A DNA stretch of 39,354 bases. Source: Streptomyces murinus (GTDB lineage Bacteria; Actinomycetota; Actinomycetes; Streptomycetales; Streptomycetaceae). Of this stretch, positions 8,496 to 18,004 are shown in pieces. The position numbers and the translations under genes were made by a program. How positions within the stretch are numbered: the stretch's first letter is position 1; the number at the start of each line of letters is the position of its first letter. The DNA lies in contig NZ_MUNF01000138.1 of the NCBI RefSeq assembly GCF_002154555.1, positions 1 to 39,354 of the forward strand. The letters are read 5' to 3'. The notes beneath the pieces were generated by a model. That model did not search any database and was not told the DNA's origin. It worked only from the letters and a program-made list of their open reading frames with translations.

Positions 8496-10627
8496 CCACC
8501 GTCACCGCCACCGGGACGGCCACCCGCGCGCCGTCCGTCGGCACCGCCCGCACCCGCGTGGAGGGCGTGGCGAAGGTCACCGGCGCCGCCCGGTACGCGG
8601 GCGAGATCCCGTTCACCGACCTCGCCCACGGCTGGCTGGTCCTCTCCACGGTCGCCCGCGGCCGGATCAGCGCCCTCGACACCGACGCGGTGCTCGCCAT
8701 GCCCGGTGTCCTCGCGGTCCTCGACCACCGCAACGCACTGCGCCTGGACACCGACTTCCCCAGCCTGCTGGGCATGCGGCCCGACCCGACCTGTGCCGTC
8801 TTCCAGCACGACCGGGTGCCGCACCTGGGCTGGCCGGTGGCGCTCGTCGTGGCCGAGACCTCCGAACAGGCCCGGGAGGCAGCCGAGTCGCTCGTGGTGC
8901 ACTACGAACCGGAGCCGCACAGCACCGACTTCACCGCGGAGACCCCCGACGCCTACGCGCTGGACGGCGTCATGCCCGCGCTGACGGAGAAGGGTGACAT
9001 CGAGGCCGAACTCGCCGCCTGCGCCGTGGTGTTGGATGCCGAGTACACCACTCCCGAAGAGCACCACAACCCGATGGAGCCGCACGCGGCCACCGCCGTG
9101 TGGGACGAGGGCCGCCTCGAAGTGGTCGACTCCAACCAGGGCGCCACCTGGGTCGGCGGCGACCTCGCCGGCCTCTTCTCGCTCGACCCGGCCGCCGTAC
9201 GGGTGCGCTCCGAACACGTCGGCGGCGGCTTCGGCAGCAAGGGCGTGCGCGCCCATCAGGTGGCCGCCGCGATGGCCGCGCGCGTGGTGGGGCGCCCGGT
9301 GCGCGTGGTCATGACCCGCCGTCAGATGTTCACCCTGGCCGGCCACCGCAGCCCCACCGTCCAGCGGATCAGGCTCGGCGCGGACGCGGAGGGACGGCTG
9401 CGCGCCCTGGAGCACCGCGCCCTCAGCCACACCTCCACGGTCTACGAGTTCGTGGAGCCCAGCGCCGGGGTGGCGCGGGTGATGTACGACGCGGATGCCC
9501 ACCGCACCGAGAACCGCGTGGTACGGCTCGATGTGCCGAGCCCGACCTTCATGCGCGCCCCGGGCGAGGCACCGGGCTCGTTCGCGCTGGAGTCCGCGCT
9601 GGACGAACTCGCCGTCGCCTGCGGGCTCGACCCGATCGAACTGCGGCTGCGCAACGACGCCGAGCGGGGGCCGGTCTCGGGCCTGCCGTTCGCCGGCCGA
9701 CGGCTGGCCGACTGCTTCCGGGAGGGCGCCCGCAGGTTCGGCTGGGCCGACCGCGACCCGCGCCCCGGCACGCGCCGCGACGGCCGCTGGCTGCTGGGCA
9801 CCGGCACCGCGGCGGCCTCCTTCCAGGCGGGCGCGGCGCCCTCCACGGCGACCGCCACCGCCCACCCGGACGGCGCCTTCACCGTCCGGATCGCCGCCGC
9901 CGACATCGGCACCGGCGCCCGTACGGCCCTCACCCTGGTCGCCGCGGACGCGCTCGGCGTCGCACCCGAGCGGGTCCGGGTCCGTATCGGCGACAGCGCC
10001 TTCGGGCCGGCGATGATCGCCGGCGGCTCCATGGGCACCCGCTCCTGGTCCTGGGCCGTCACGATCGCGGCCGAGGAACTGCGCGAGCGGCTCGCCCTCG
10101 GCGCCGACATCCCGGCCGAGGGCATCACCGTCCGCTCCGACACCACCGCGGCCATCGGCGCGCTCGCCGCCGCCGAACGGCACTCCTTCGGCGCCCAGTT
10201 CGCCGAGGTGGCGGTGGACGCCGGCACCGGTGAGGTGCGGGTGCGCCGGATGCTCGGGATCTTCGCGGCGGGCCGCATCATCAACCCGCTCACCGCGCGC
10301 AACCAGTTCCTCGGCGGCATGACCTGGGGCATCTCCATGGCCCTGCACGAGGAGGCGCTGCGCGACCGCGCCTCGGGCGGCCTCGTCGGCGCCGACCTCG
10401 CCGGGTATCACGTCGCGACCCACGCCGACGTCCCGCGCATCGAGGCCGACTGGATCGAGGACCCGGACCCGGACGACCCGGTCGGCATCAAGGGCATCGG
10501 CGAGATCGGCATCGTGGGTGCCGCGGCCGCCGTCGCCAACGCCGTCTGGCACGCGACCGGCGCCCGCCACCGCGATCTGCCGATCAGTCCGGACCGCGTC
10601 CTGACGGCGGGGGCGCCGGATGCTTGA
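8492..10627 (+). CDS. Molybdopterin-cytosine-dinucleotide-type catalytic subunit (PaoC/XdhB type)
   Basis: A 711-aa large subunit of the xanthine oxidase family. It has an N-terminal aldehyde oxidase hammerhead domain (about 20-130) and molybdopterin-binding halves with the GGGFGSKG and RAPGEAPGSFALE motifs. The C-terminal GIGEIG segment carries the expected catalytic Glu, about E671. It oxidises an aldehyde or heteroaromatic substrate using water as the oxygen source; substrate class cannot be fixed from sequence. The gene order (2Fe-2S, FAD, Mo, XdhC) is that of E. coli paoABCD, which oxidises aromatic aldehydes, so an aldehyde substrate is my first guess. Confidence 0.93.
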   Translation: MTTVTATGTATRAPSVGTARTRVEGVAKVTGAARYAGEIPFTDLAHGWLVLSTVARGRISALDTDAVLAMPGVLAVLDHRNALRLDTDFPSLLGMRPDPTCAVFQHDRVPHLGWPVALVVAETSEQAREAAESLVVHYEPEPHSTDFTAETPDAYALDGVMPALTEKGDIEAELAACAVVLDAEYTTPEEHHNPMEPHAATAVWDEGRLEVVDSNQGATWVGGDLAGLFSLDPAAVRVRSEHVGGGFGSKGVRAHQVAAAMAARVVGRPVRVVMTRRQMFTLAGHRSPTVQRIRLGADAEGRLRALEHRALSHTSTVYEFVEPSAGVARVMYDADAHRTENRVVRLDVPSPTFMRAPGEAPGSFALESALDELAVACGLDPIELRLRNDAERGPVSGLPFAGRRLADCFREGARRFGWADRDPRPGTRRDGRWLLGTGTAAASFQAGAAPSTATATAHPDGAFTVRIAAADIGTGARTALTLVAADALGVAPERVRVRIGDSAFGPAMIAGGSMGTRSWSWAVTIAAEELRERLALGADIPAEGITVRSDTTAAIGALAAAERHSFGAQFAEVAVDAGTGEVRVRRMLGIFAAGRIINPLTARNQFLGGMTWGISMALHEEALRDRASGGLVGADLAGYHVATHADVPRIEADWIEDPDPDDPVGIKGIGEIGIVGAAAAVANAVWHATGARHRDLPISPDRVLTAGAPDA

Positions 10628-11759
10628 TCTGGCGGCCGAGCTGACCCGATGGCTGGCCGAGGGGCGGGAGTTCGCGGTCGCCACGGTGGTGGCGGTCGGC
10701 GGCAGCGCCCCGCGCGATCCCGGCGCCGCCCTCGCCGTCGACCGCGCGGGCACCGTCATCGGCTCGGTCTCCGGCGGCTGCGTCGAGGGCGCGGTCTACG
10801 ACCTGTGCCAGGAGGCGCTGGAGAGCGGCCGGAGCGTCGTCGAGCGGTTCGGGTACAGCGACGAGGACGCCTTCGCCGTGGGCCTGACCTGCGGCGGGGT
10901 GATCGACGTCCTGGTCACACCGGTGGGCGCCCAGGCGCCCGCCCGGCCGGTGCTCGCCGCGGCCCTCGCGCTGGCCGCCGGGGGCGAGCCCGCGGCCCTC
11001 GCCCGGGTCGCCCGCGGCCCGGCCGACCTGCTCGGCCGAACCCTGCTTGTACGGCCCGAGGGCGCCCATGAGGGCACGCTCGGCGGCCACCCGGACCTCG
11101 ACCGGACCGCGGTGGCCGAGGCGAGCGCCCTGCTGGAGGCGGGTCGTACCGCCACGGTGGAGATCTCCGCGGACGGCTCGCACTGTCCCGGCGGCCTCAC
11201 CCTGCTGGTCGAGTCCGATGTGCCGCCCCCGCGCATGATCATCTTCGGCGCGGTGGACTTCGCCTCGGCGCTGGCGCGGGCCGGCAAGTTCCTCGGCCAC
11301 CATGTGACCGTCTGCGACGCCCGCCCCGTCTTCGCCACCCCGGCCCGCTTCCCCGACGCCGACGAGGTGGTGGTCGACTGGCCGCACCGCTATCTGCGGC
11401 GCACCGCGACCGACGCGCGAACCGTGCTGTGCGTGCTCACCCACGACGCGAAGTTCGACGTACCGCTGCTCAAGGTGGCCCTCGGCATGCCGCTGGCGTT
11501 CATCGGTGCGATGGGCTCCCGGCGCACCCACGAGGACCGGGCGCGCCGGCTGCGCGCGGAGGGCGTGAGCGAACGCCGGCTGGCCCGGCTGCGCTCGCCG
11601 ATCGGCCTCGACCTGGGCGCCCGTACGCCCGAGGAGACCGCCCTGTCCATCGCCGCGGAGATCGTCGCCGCCCGGCGGGGCGGCACCGGGGTGCCGCTGA
11701 CCGGCGGCCGGGCGCCGATCCACCGGGACCGGCCGCCCGCCGTGGCGGCGGGCGTATGA
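10620..11759 (+). CDS. XdhC/PaoD-family molybdenum cofactor maturation chaperone
   Basis: This 379-aa protein has an XdhC_CoxI N-terminal domain (GGSAPRDPG, GSVSGGCVE and LTCGG motifs) and a C-terminal Rossmann domain from about residue 200 (IIFGAVDFASALARAG, then VCDARPVFATP). XdhC proteins bind the molybdenum cofactor, help sulfurate it and insert it into the apo-enzyme. Its start overlaps the catalytic subunit by 8 bp, which fits a dedicated chaperone made with its client. It is the last gene of the operon; the next gene begins 78 bp later with its own candidate operator. Confidence 0.92.
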   Translation: MLDLAAELTRWLAEGREFAVATVVAVGGSAPRDPGAALAVDRAGTVIGSVSGGCVEGAVYDLCQEALESGRSVVERFGYSDEDAFAVGLTCGGVIDVLVTPVGAQAPARPVLAAALALAAGGEPAALARVARGPADLLGRTLLVRPEGAHEGTLGGHPDLDRTAVAEASALLEAGRTATVEISADGSHCPGGLTLLVESDVPPPRMIIFGAVDFASALARAGKFLGHHVTVCDARPVFATPARFPDADEVVVDWPHRYLRRTATDARTVLCVLTHDAKFDVPLLKVALGMPLAFIGAMGSRRTHEDRARRLRAEGVSERRLARLRSPIGLDLGARTPEETALSIAAEIVAARRGGTGVPLTGGRAPIHRDRPPAVAAGV

Positions 11760-11791
11760 GCCGGGGACGGTGGGTAGAGTAGGACCAGGAT

Positions 11792-11809
11792 ATTCATCGT
11801 CCGATGAAT
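11792..11809. promoter_or_regulatory. 18-bp palindromic operator upstream of the FAD monooxygenase
   Basis: ATTCATCG and CGATGAAT flank a 2-bp centre, an unusually AT-rich perfect palindrome in this GC-rich DNA. It lies 28 bp before the ATG of the next gene and just after a possible -10 (TAGAGT, 11775-11780), so a bound repressor would block initiation. No regulator gene is adjacent; the binding protein is unknown, but TetR and MarR types bind such sites. Confidence 0.65.
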
Positions 11810-11837
11810 TACTGCTCCGGCGAAGGGCAGGACCGCG

Positions 11838-13148
11838 ATGGACACGGTGGACCGGGTGGACGCGGGTGACCCCGGGGAGCGGACCGTGTGCTGTGTGGTG
11901 GGCGGCGGCCCGGCGGGCATGGTGCTCGCCCTGCTGCTCGCCCGCTCCGGCGTCGAGGTGACGGTGCTGGAGAAACACGCCGACTTTTTGCGCGACTTCC
12001 GCGGCGACACCGTCCACCCCTCCACCCTGGCGCTGCTGGACGAACTGGGCCTGGCCGAGCGGTTCGCCCGGCTGCCGCAGCGCCGGGTGCGCACCGTACG
12101 GCTGCCGGTCGACCCCGGCCGCCCGCAGGTCACCGTCGCCGACCTGTCGGTGCTGCGTGGCCCCTACAACTACGTGGCGATGGTGCCCCAGTGGGACCTC
12201 CTCGACCTGCTCGCCGACGAGGCCCGCCGCGAACCCTCCTTCCGTCTGCGGATGAACACGGAGGCCACCGGCTTCCTGACCGAGGCGGGGCGGGTGGCCG
12301 GGGTGCGCTACCGCACCGCCGACGGCCGCACCGGCGAACTGCGCGCCCTGCTCACCGTCGCCTGCGACGGCCGGGGCTCGCTCGCCCGCGCCCGGCGGGA
12401 GCTGGGCCCGCGCTCCTTCGACTGCCCGATGGACGCCTGGTGGTTCCGGCTGCCGCGCCGCACGGGCGATCCGAGCGGGCTGGTCGGCGGCGCGGGCGAC
12501 CGCTTCCTCACCGCGATGATCGACCGCGGCGAGTACTGGCAGTGCGCCGCGCTCATCCCCAAAGGCACCGACGGCAGCCGCCGCGCCGCCGGACTCGGCC
12601 GGTTCCGGGCCCAGTTCACCGCCGCCGTGCCCTGGCTCGCCGACCGCACCGACGCCCTGCGCTCCTGGGACGAGGTCAAGCTCCTCGACGTACGCCTTGA
12701 CCGGCTGCGCCGCTGGCACCGCCCCGGACTGCTGTGCATCGGCGACGCGGCCCACGCCATGTCCCCGGTCTTCGGCATCGGCATCAACCTCGCGGTCCAG
12801 GACGCCGTGGCCGCCGCCCGCCATCTCGCCGGACCGCTGCGCCGGGGCGCCGTGAGCGAGCGCGAGCTGCGCGGGGTGCAGCGCCGGCGCCGGCCCACGA
12901 CGGTCGCCACCCAGACACTCCAGCGGCTGGCCCACGCCCGTCTCATCCGCCCCGTGCTGGAGGGCCGGCCACCGCTCGGCAACGCGGACCGGGCCCGGCG
13001 GATCGCCCATCTGCTCGCCGGATCACGTCGGTTGCGCAGGCTGCCCGCCTACTTCATCGCGTACGGCGCCCTGCGCGAGCGGCCCCCCGCGGCGGCGGTT
13101 CGCAAGGCCGCCCGAGCCGGTGGAGGGGGTCAAGGCGAGGCGTCGTAA
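11838..13148 (+). CDS. FAD-dependent monooxygenase (PHBH fold)
   Basis: A 436-aa class A flavoprotein monooxygenase. The N-terminal GGGPAG (22-27) binds the ADP part of FAD, with E at the end of the second strand (VTVLEKH). The GDAAHAMSP motif at about residue 300 contacts the FAD ribityl chain and pyrophosphate. These enzymes use NAD(P)H and O2 to hydroxylate an aromatic or polyketide substrate. The ATG at 11838 is supported by GGCAGGA upstream. It has no close functional partner: the Mo-oxidoreductase operon lies upstream on the same strand and a gene of unknown function downstream. The substrate is unknown, and a resistance or tailoring role is equally possible. Confidence 0.88.
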   Translation: MDTVDRVDAGDPGERTVCCVVGGGPAGMVLALLLARSGVEVTVLEKHADFLRDFRGDTVHPSTLALLDELGLAERFARLPQRRVRTVRLPVDPGRPQVTVADLSVLRGPYNYVAMVPQWDLLDLLADEARREPSFRLRMNTEATGFLTEAGRVAGVRYRTADGRTGELRALLTVACDGRGSLARARRELGPRSFDCPMDAWWFRLPRRTGDPSGLVGGAGDRFLTAMIDRGEYWQCAALIPKGTDGSRRAAGLGRFRAQFTAAVPWLADRTDALRSWDEVKLLDVRLDRLRRWHRPGLLCIGDAAHAMSPVFGIGINLAVQDAVAAARHLAGPLRRGAVSERELRGVQRRRRPTTVATQTLQRLAHARLIRPVLEGRPPLGNADRARRIAHLLAGSRRLRRLPAYFIAYGALRERPPAAAVRKAARAGGGGQGEAS

Positions 13149-13256
13149 CGGCGGGGGAAAGTTACTGACAGGGTGTCGTCCGGACAGGAAATTCCCAGCC
13201 AATGGACAGGTAACCGCGGGTAAGCGGGGTAATCCATAACGATCTTGGCGCAGACC

Positions 13257-13284
13257 TTGTGCAAGGGACGAGCGCCCCTAGCCT
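13257..13284 (+). promoter_or_regulatory. Candidate leaderless promoter for the 318-aa gene
   Basis: TTGTGC (13257-13262) and TAGCCT (13279-13284) are 16 bp apart, and the -10 box ends 6 nt before the ATG at 13291. There is no Shine-Dalgarno in the C-rich run between them. This arrangement fits leaderless transcription starting at or near the A of the ATG, which is common in Streptomyces. Confidence 0.5.
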
Positions 13285-13290
13285 CCCCCC

Positions 13291-14247
13291 ATGGCTTTTC
13301 TTTCAAGTCGCCGCAGGAGAACGCGTCTGGCTCCCGAGCTGGACGACCAGGAGCTGGGCAGACTTCTCAAGTCCCTACGGGCGACGACCCGGACGGGGAC
13401 GATCGCGACGACCGACCTGTGCGCGGCGCAGATCACCCGCCTGCTCGACCAGGACCCGGGTGACTGGGACCGCCGTACGCACCGCCTCGACGTCCTGGCG
13501 GACTTCCTGACGGCGTCACACCTGCCGCGCTCCTGGGCCGCGCGCGAGCCGCGCAGCGCCGACGCGCTGGTGCTGCACGCCTGGACGATGGTCGCCGACG
13601 CCCGTGCCCAGGGCCGCCCGGAGGACGCCTCCGAGGCCACCGACCTCTGTCTGCGGGCCGCCGAGATCGCCCCCGACGACCCGACCCCCTGGGTCACCCT
13701 GCTGGCGGTGGCCCGCCTCCAACGCTGGGCGCAGCCCCAGGCGTTCGGCGTGTGGAACGAGGTGCTCGCCCGCGACCGCTGGAACCGCGAGGCCTACCTC
13801 GGCATGCTCGGCTACCTCAGCCCCGAGGAGGGCGGCTCGCGCATCCAGGTCCTGGAGTTCGTGGACACCCTGTGCGCCCGCATGCCGGCGAACGCCCCCT
13901 GCGCGGGAATCGAACTCACCGCCCAGGTCCTCCAGTACCACTCCGTCCTCGGCCGCGGCGGATTCGAGGCCCTGGTGGCCCGCAACCACTGGTCACACGC
14001 CATGGCCGCCCAGGCCCTCGACCGGGTGGCCCACACCTGGCCCCAGCCGGGTTTCCTCCGCCACGCCAAGGCGCTCGCCGACCTCAACCTGCTCGCCTAC
14101 GCCCTGATGGCCGCCGACCGCCGCCGTGACGCCGCGCCCGTCTTCGAGGCCCTGGGCGGCATCGTCACCTCCTGGCCCTGGCACCTCGGCGGCGAGGCCC
14201 TCGCCGAGTACGACCAGGCGCAGCGCAGGGCCACCGTCGGCCTGTGA
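13291..14247 (+). CDS. Conserved Streptomyces protein of unknown function, TPR-like
   Basis: A 318-aa soluble protein with no signal peptide or membrane segment. It is strongly helical and rich in Ala, Leu and Trp, with segments such as SADALVLHAWTMVADARAQG and LCLRAAEIAPDDPTPWVTLL. The second resembles tetratricopeptide-type helix pairs, so a protein-interaction role is conceivable. Residues 4-10 are a run of Arg and Ser. I do not recognise a catalytic motif. Codon use is typical of Streptomyces, and the start fits a leaderless promoter (13257-13284). It is probably monocistronic. I assign no function. Confidence 0.8.
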   Translation: MAFLSSRRRRTRLAPELDDQELGRLLKSLRATTRTGTIATTDLCAAQITRLLDQDPGDWDRRTHRLDVLADFLTASHLPRSWAAREPRSADALVLHAWTMVADARAQGRPEDASEATDLCLRAAEIAPDDPTPWVTLLAVARLQRWAQPQAFGVWNEVLARDRWNREAYLGMLGYLSPEEGGSRIQVLEFVDTLCARMPANAPCAGIELTAQVLQYHSVLGRGGFEALVARNHWSHAMAAQALDRVAHTWPQPGFLRHAKALADLNLLAYALMAADRRRDAAPVFEALGGIVTSWPWHLGGEALAEYDQAQRRATVGL

Positions 14248-14410
14248 CGACGAGGCGCGGGGGCCTGTGGCGACGGGGCGCGGGGTCTGCCGGTGAGCGT
14301 CTGCCGGTGCCGGAATATCCGGGGTCGGAGTCCCGTTACATGCGCTGATTGGCATGCCCGGAACAGAGCCCGAGAAGGGCGAGAGCGAGCGCCGGGCGGA
14401 AAGGCATCCC

Positions 14411-14575
14411 ATGGCACGCAGTACCGCGCGTCCCGTCGTCAGGCTGAGGTCGACGGCCGGGACCGGCGTCACCTACGTGACGCGAAAGAACCGTCTCAAC
14501 GACCCCGACCGCCTCGTGCTGCGCAAGTACGACCCGGTCGCCGGGGAGCACGTCGCGTTCCGCGAGGAGCGCTGA
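14411..14575 (+). CDS. rpmG: 50S ribosomal protein bL33, zinc-free (C-) paralogue
   Basis: A 54-aa bL33 with the family core [25 protein letters not shown]. The zinc-binding form has two CxxC pairs; this one has no cysteine at all, so it is the zinc-independent paralogue. In Streptomyces such copies are made under zinc starvation and replace the zinc form, usually under Zur control. The start is ATG at 14411, with GGAAAGG 6 nt upstream. I saw no Zur-box-like TGAAAATnATTTTCA sequence in the 160 bp upstream, and no rpmJ or other C- ribosomal protein gene beside it, which is unlike the known clusters. Confidence 0.93.
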   Translation: MARSTARPVVRLRSTAGTGVTYVTRKNRLNDPDRLVLRKYDPVAGEHVAFREER

Positions 14576-14739
14576 GCTTCGGGGGATGACCCCGGTGTCC
14601 CCGGTGTTTCCCGATGACCGACCGGCCCGGTTCCGCGCGTGGCGGCACCGGGCCGGCCGCCGTCACGGGCCACCGACCTGCTGTGATGTCCCCCACCCGC
14701 CCTTGTCCTGACGGGGAAGGGCTACCTAAGTTCGTATGT

Positions 14740-14997
14740 ATGTCCGCTTATGACCCCACCCTGTCCGCCCAGCCGGTCGAGTTCTCCGTCGACCTCACCG
14801 CCCATGAGATGCTCCGGCGCGCCCATGTCATGGACGCCGTCGGCCCCACGTGGGACCCCGTCAAGGCGCTGCGGGACGAGGACGCGGCCCAGGATCTGCT
14901 CTACTCCGACCTCGACGAGGAGCAGCAGCGCATCTACGACCAGCTGGTCGCCGCCGGTGTCCTGCCCGAGCGCGGAGACGGCCGTGCTACCGCTTGA
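14740..14997 (+). CDS. Small conserved actinobacterial protein (possibly DUF6400)
   Basis: An 85-aa acidic helical protein containing the segments VDLTAHEMLRRAHVMDAVG, WDPV and DLDEEQQRIYDQLVAAGVLP. I recall such proteins as a Streptomyces-specific family, perhaps DUF6400, with no known function. The start is ATG at 14740, because the conserved N-terminus begins there. TTGTCC (14703) and TAAGTT (14727) with 18 bp between them may form a promoter ending close to the ATG. Its last codons overlap the next gene by 14 bp, so the pair is probably translationally coupled. Confidence 0.75.
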   Translation: MSAYDPTLSAQPVEFSVDLTAHEMLRRAHVMDAVGPTWDPVKALRDEDAAQDLLYSDLDEEQQRIYDQLVAAGVLPERGDGRATA

Positions 14998-15232
14998 TCC
15001 GCAGGCGGACATCGGCCGTCGCGCCTGGGTGACCTGCCCGAACTGCTCGGACCATCAGGGCTGCGCCACCTGCGAGGAACGCCGCAGATGCACCCGGCAC
15101 TGGCGCTATCTGCTGTCGAACACCGGCAGCATGCTCCACCTCCAGTGCCCGACCTGCACCTATGTCTGGGACCACGAGACGGGCTTCGGCGCGAGCCGGG
15201 GCCGACGGAACCGGGCCTCGGACGACCGCTGA
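14984..15232 (+). CDS. Small zinc-ribbon protein, coupled to the preceding gene
   Basis: An 82-aa protein starting at GTG 14984, inside the end of the upstream gene, with GGAG about 8 nt before it. Cysteines are arranged as C18-x2-C21, C27-x2-C30, C36 and C55-x2-C58, with H39 nearby, as in a double zinc ribbon or treble-clef fold. It has no signal peptide and ends in a basic tail. Zinc ribbons of this size usually bind nucleic acid or a protein partner. The 14-bp overlap suggests that it works with the 85-aa protein. Confidence 0.78.
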   Translation: MLPLDPQADIGRRAWVTCPNCSDHQGCATCEERRRCTRHWRYLLSNTGSMLHLQCPTCTYVWDHETGFGASRGRRNRASDDR

Positions 15233-15263
15233 CCGCTGACGTCCGTGCATCCCGCGCCGTCCG

Positions 15264-15280
15264 GGCCGGGGCGCCCGGCC
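15264..15280. terminator. Short stem-loop between convergent genes
   Basis: GGCCGGG and CCCGGCC flank a 3-nt centre, directly against the stop codon of the minus-strand hydrolase and 31 bp after the zinc-ribbon stop. It could serve as a bidirectional terminator; there is no T-run, as is usual in Streptomyces. Confidence 0.5.
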
Positions 15281-16087
15281 TCAGGCCGCGCGGGTGAACA
15301 GGGGCAGATAGCCGAGGGACTGTCCGGAGGCGTTCGGGTGGTACGACTCGGTGAGGTCCAGCACCTCGACGCTGCGCAGCCACGGCCCCGCGGAACAGAT
15401 CTCGTGCCCGTCGAACGCGCTCCGGGCGTCCGCGAACGCGAACCCGTGACCGGTGGCATGCTGGGCGATCACGCCGTCGAGGTGGTCGATGGCCGCGTTG
15501 AGCGCCGCCCGCTCCGTGTCCTCGAGCCCCCGCGCGCAGGTGCCGTGGAGCTGGTAGAAGTGCGGATAGCCGAGCACCACGACACGGGCGCCCGGCGCCT
15601 TGCCCCTGATCCCCGAGTAGAGCCGGTCCAGGTTCGCGGGCAGTGTCTTGTCGACGTAGGCGCGCGCGGTGTCGATGGCGTTGAGACACGCCTTGGTGCC
15701 GGGCAGCGCGCAGATTCCCATCACCTTGGCCCAGCTCGCGTCGCTGCCGCCGGCGGTGACGCTGACCAGGTTGGTACGGCCGCTCAGCGCCCCGAGCTGC
15801 TTGTTCAGCACGTCCCCGGTCTTGGCGCCGTTGCAGGCGGCGAAGGCGAAGGACGAGGCGTGCGTCGAGGCCCACAGCGCGGGGTACGCCCTGCTGCTGC
15901 GCAGACAGCTCGCGCCCTCGGGGAGGTAGTCGCCGGCGCCGACACCGGCCGAGTAGGAGTCCCCGAGAGCCACGTAGTCCAGGGCCGCGCGGTTCGGCGC
16001 CGCCGGTGCGCTGGCGGGACCGGCGAGGGTGCAGGCGCCCGCGAGGGACACGGCGGCGGCCCAGGACTGGATGCGGAACGGTCTCAT
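15281..16087 (-). CDS. Secreted SGNH/GDSL-family esterase or lipase
   Basis: A 268-aa protein with a Sec-type signal peptide (about residues 1-30, ending ASAPAA). Block I is GDSYSAGVG with nucleophile S44; block III is VTAGGSDASW; block V is ESYHPNASGQ with catalytic H250. This matches the secreted Streptomyces SGNH hydrolases that act on ester substrates using a Ser-His dyad. Block III has S where many relatives have N (GGND). Paired cysteines suggest disulfides, which fits an extracellular enzyme. The start is ATG at 16087 with ACGGGGG upstream; in-frame codons further upstream carry no signal. Confidence 0.92.
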   Translation of the reverse strand: MRPFRIQSWAAAVSLAGACTLAGPASAPAAPNRAALDYVALGDSYSAGVGAGDYLPEGASCLRSSRAYPALWASTHASSFAFAACNGAKTGDVLNKQLGALSGRTNLVSVTAGGSDASWAKVMGICALPGTKACLNAIDTARAYVDKTLPANLDRLYSGIRGKAPGARVVVLGYPHFYQLHGTCARGLEDTERAALNAAIDHLDGVIAQHATGHGFAFADARSAFDGHEICSAGPWLRSVEVLDLTESYHPNASGQSLGYLPLFTRAA

Positions 16088-16277
16088 GCCCCCGTTTATC
16101 GCGGACCCACGACACCCGCGCCTCGTCACGGTCCGCGACCTTGACAATCCGCTCCGTCAGTGCACCCGGGGCCGGGGCTCGGAGTGGACGGCATCGTGCG
16201 GGATGCCGGCCGGACCGCCGCTCGCCCGGCGTTCACCCGAAAGGACGTCACCCGCACGGCCGAACGGAAACGGAAAA

Positions 16278-16301
16278 GGCAAGGAGTACGTACTCCTTGC
16301 C
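16278..16301. promoter_or_regulatory. Perfect 24-bp palindrome upstream of the rox-like gene
   Basis: The half-site GGCAAGGAGTAC is followed directly by its exact complement. It lies 22 bp before the rifamycin-associated element and 114 bp before the start codon. A perfect 12-bp half-site without spacer is typical of a TetR-type operator; the inner GGAGTAC has no relation to the adjacent element, although both contain GCAAGG. Confidence 0.7.
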
Positions 16302-16316
16302 ACTCTCAACTTATAG

Positions 16317-17849
<1,533 letters not shown>

Positions 17850-17940
17850 GGGCCACCGGCCCGGCCGGAACGTGTGCCGGGCACGGGAGCGGGCTCGGCC
17901 CCCGAATCCCGCCCCGCAAAGGAATCCCACGGGGCGAGCC

Positions 17941-17988
17941 GCCCGGACGCGCACGCCCGGACGCGCACGCCCGGACGCGCACGCCCGG
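17941..17988. repeat. Tandem 14-bp repeat, 3.4 copies
   Basis: GCCCGGACGCGCAC is repeated exactly at 17941, 17955 and 17969, followed by GCCCGG. It lies in the gap between the convergent rox-like and SDR genes and codes for nothing recognisable. Confidence 0.9.
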
Positions 17989-18004
17989 GGGCCGTCCTTC
18001 GGTG

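Noticed and set aside
8366..10759. Very long minus-strand reading frame opposite the molybdenum subunit
   Set aside because: It is the high-GC complement of a gene with clear motifs. Its protein is low complexity with no domain and no sensible start.
14250..14410. Zur box before the zinc-free L33
   Set aside because: No AT-rich TGAAAAT-type palindrome is present; the only palindromic pieces are short and GC-rich.
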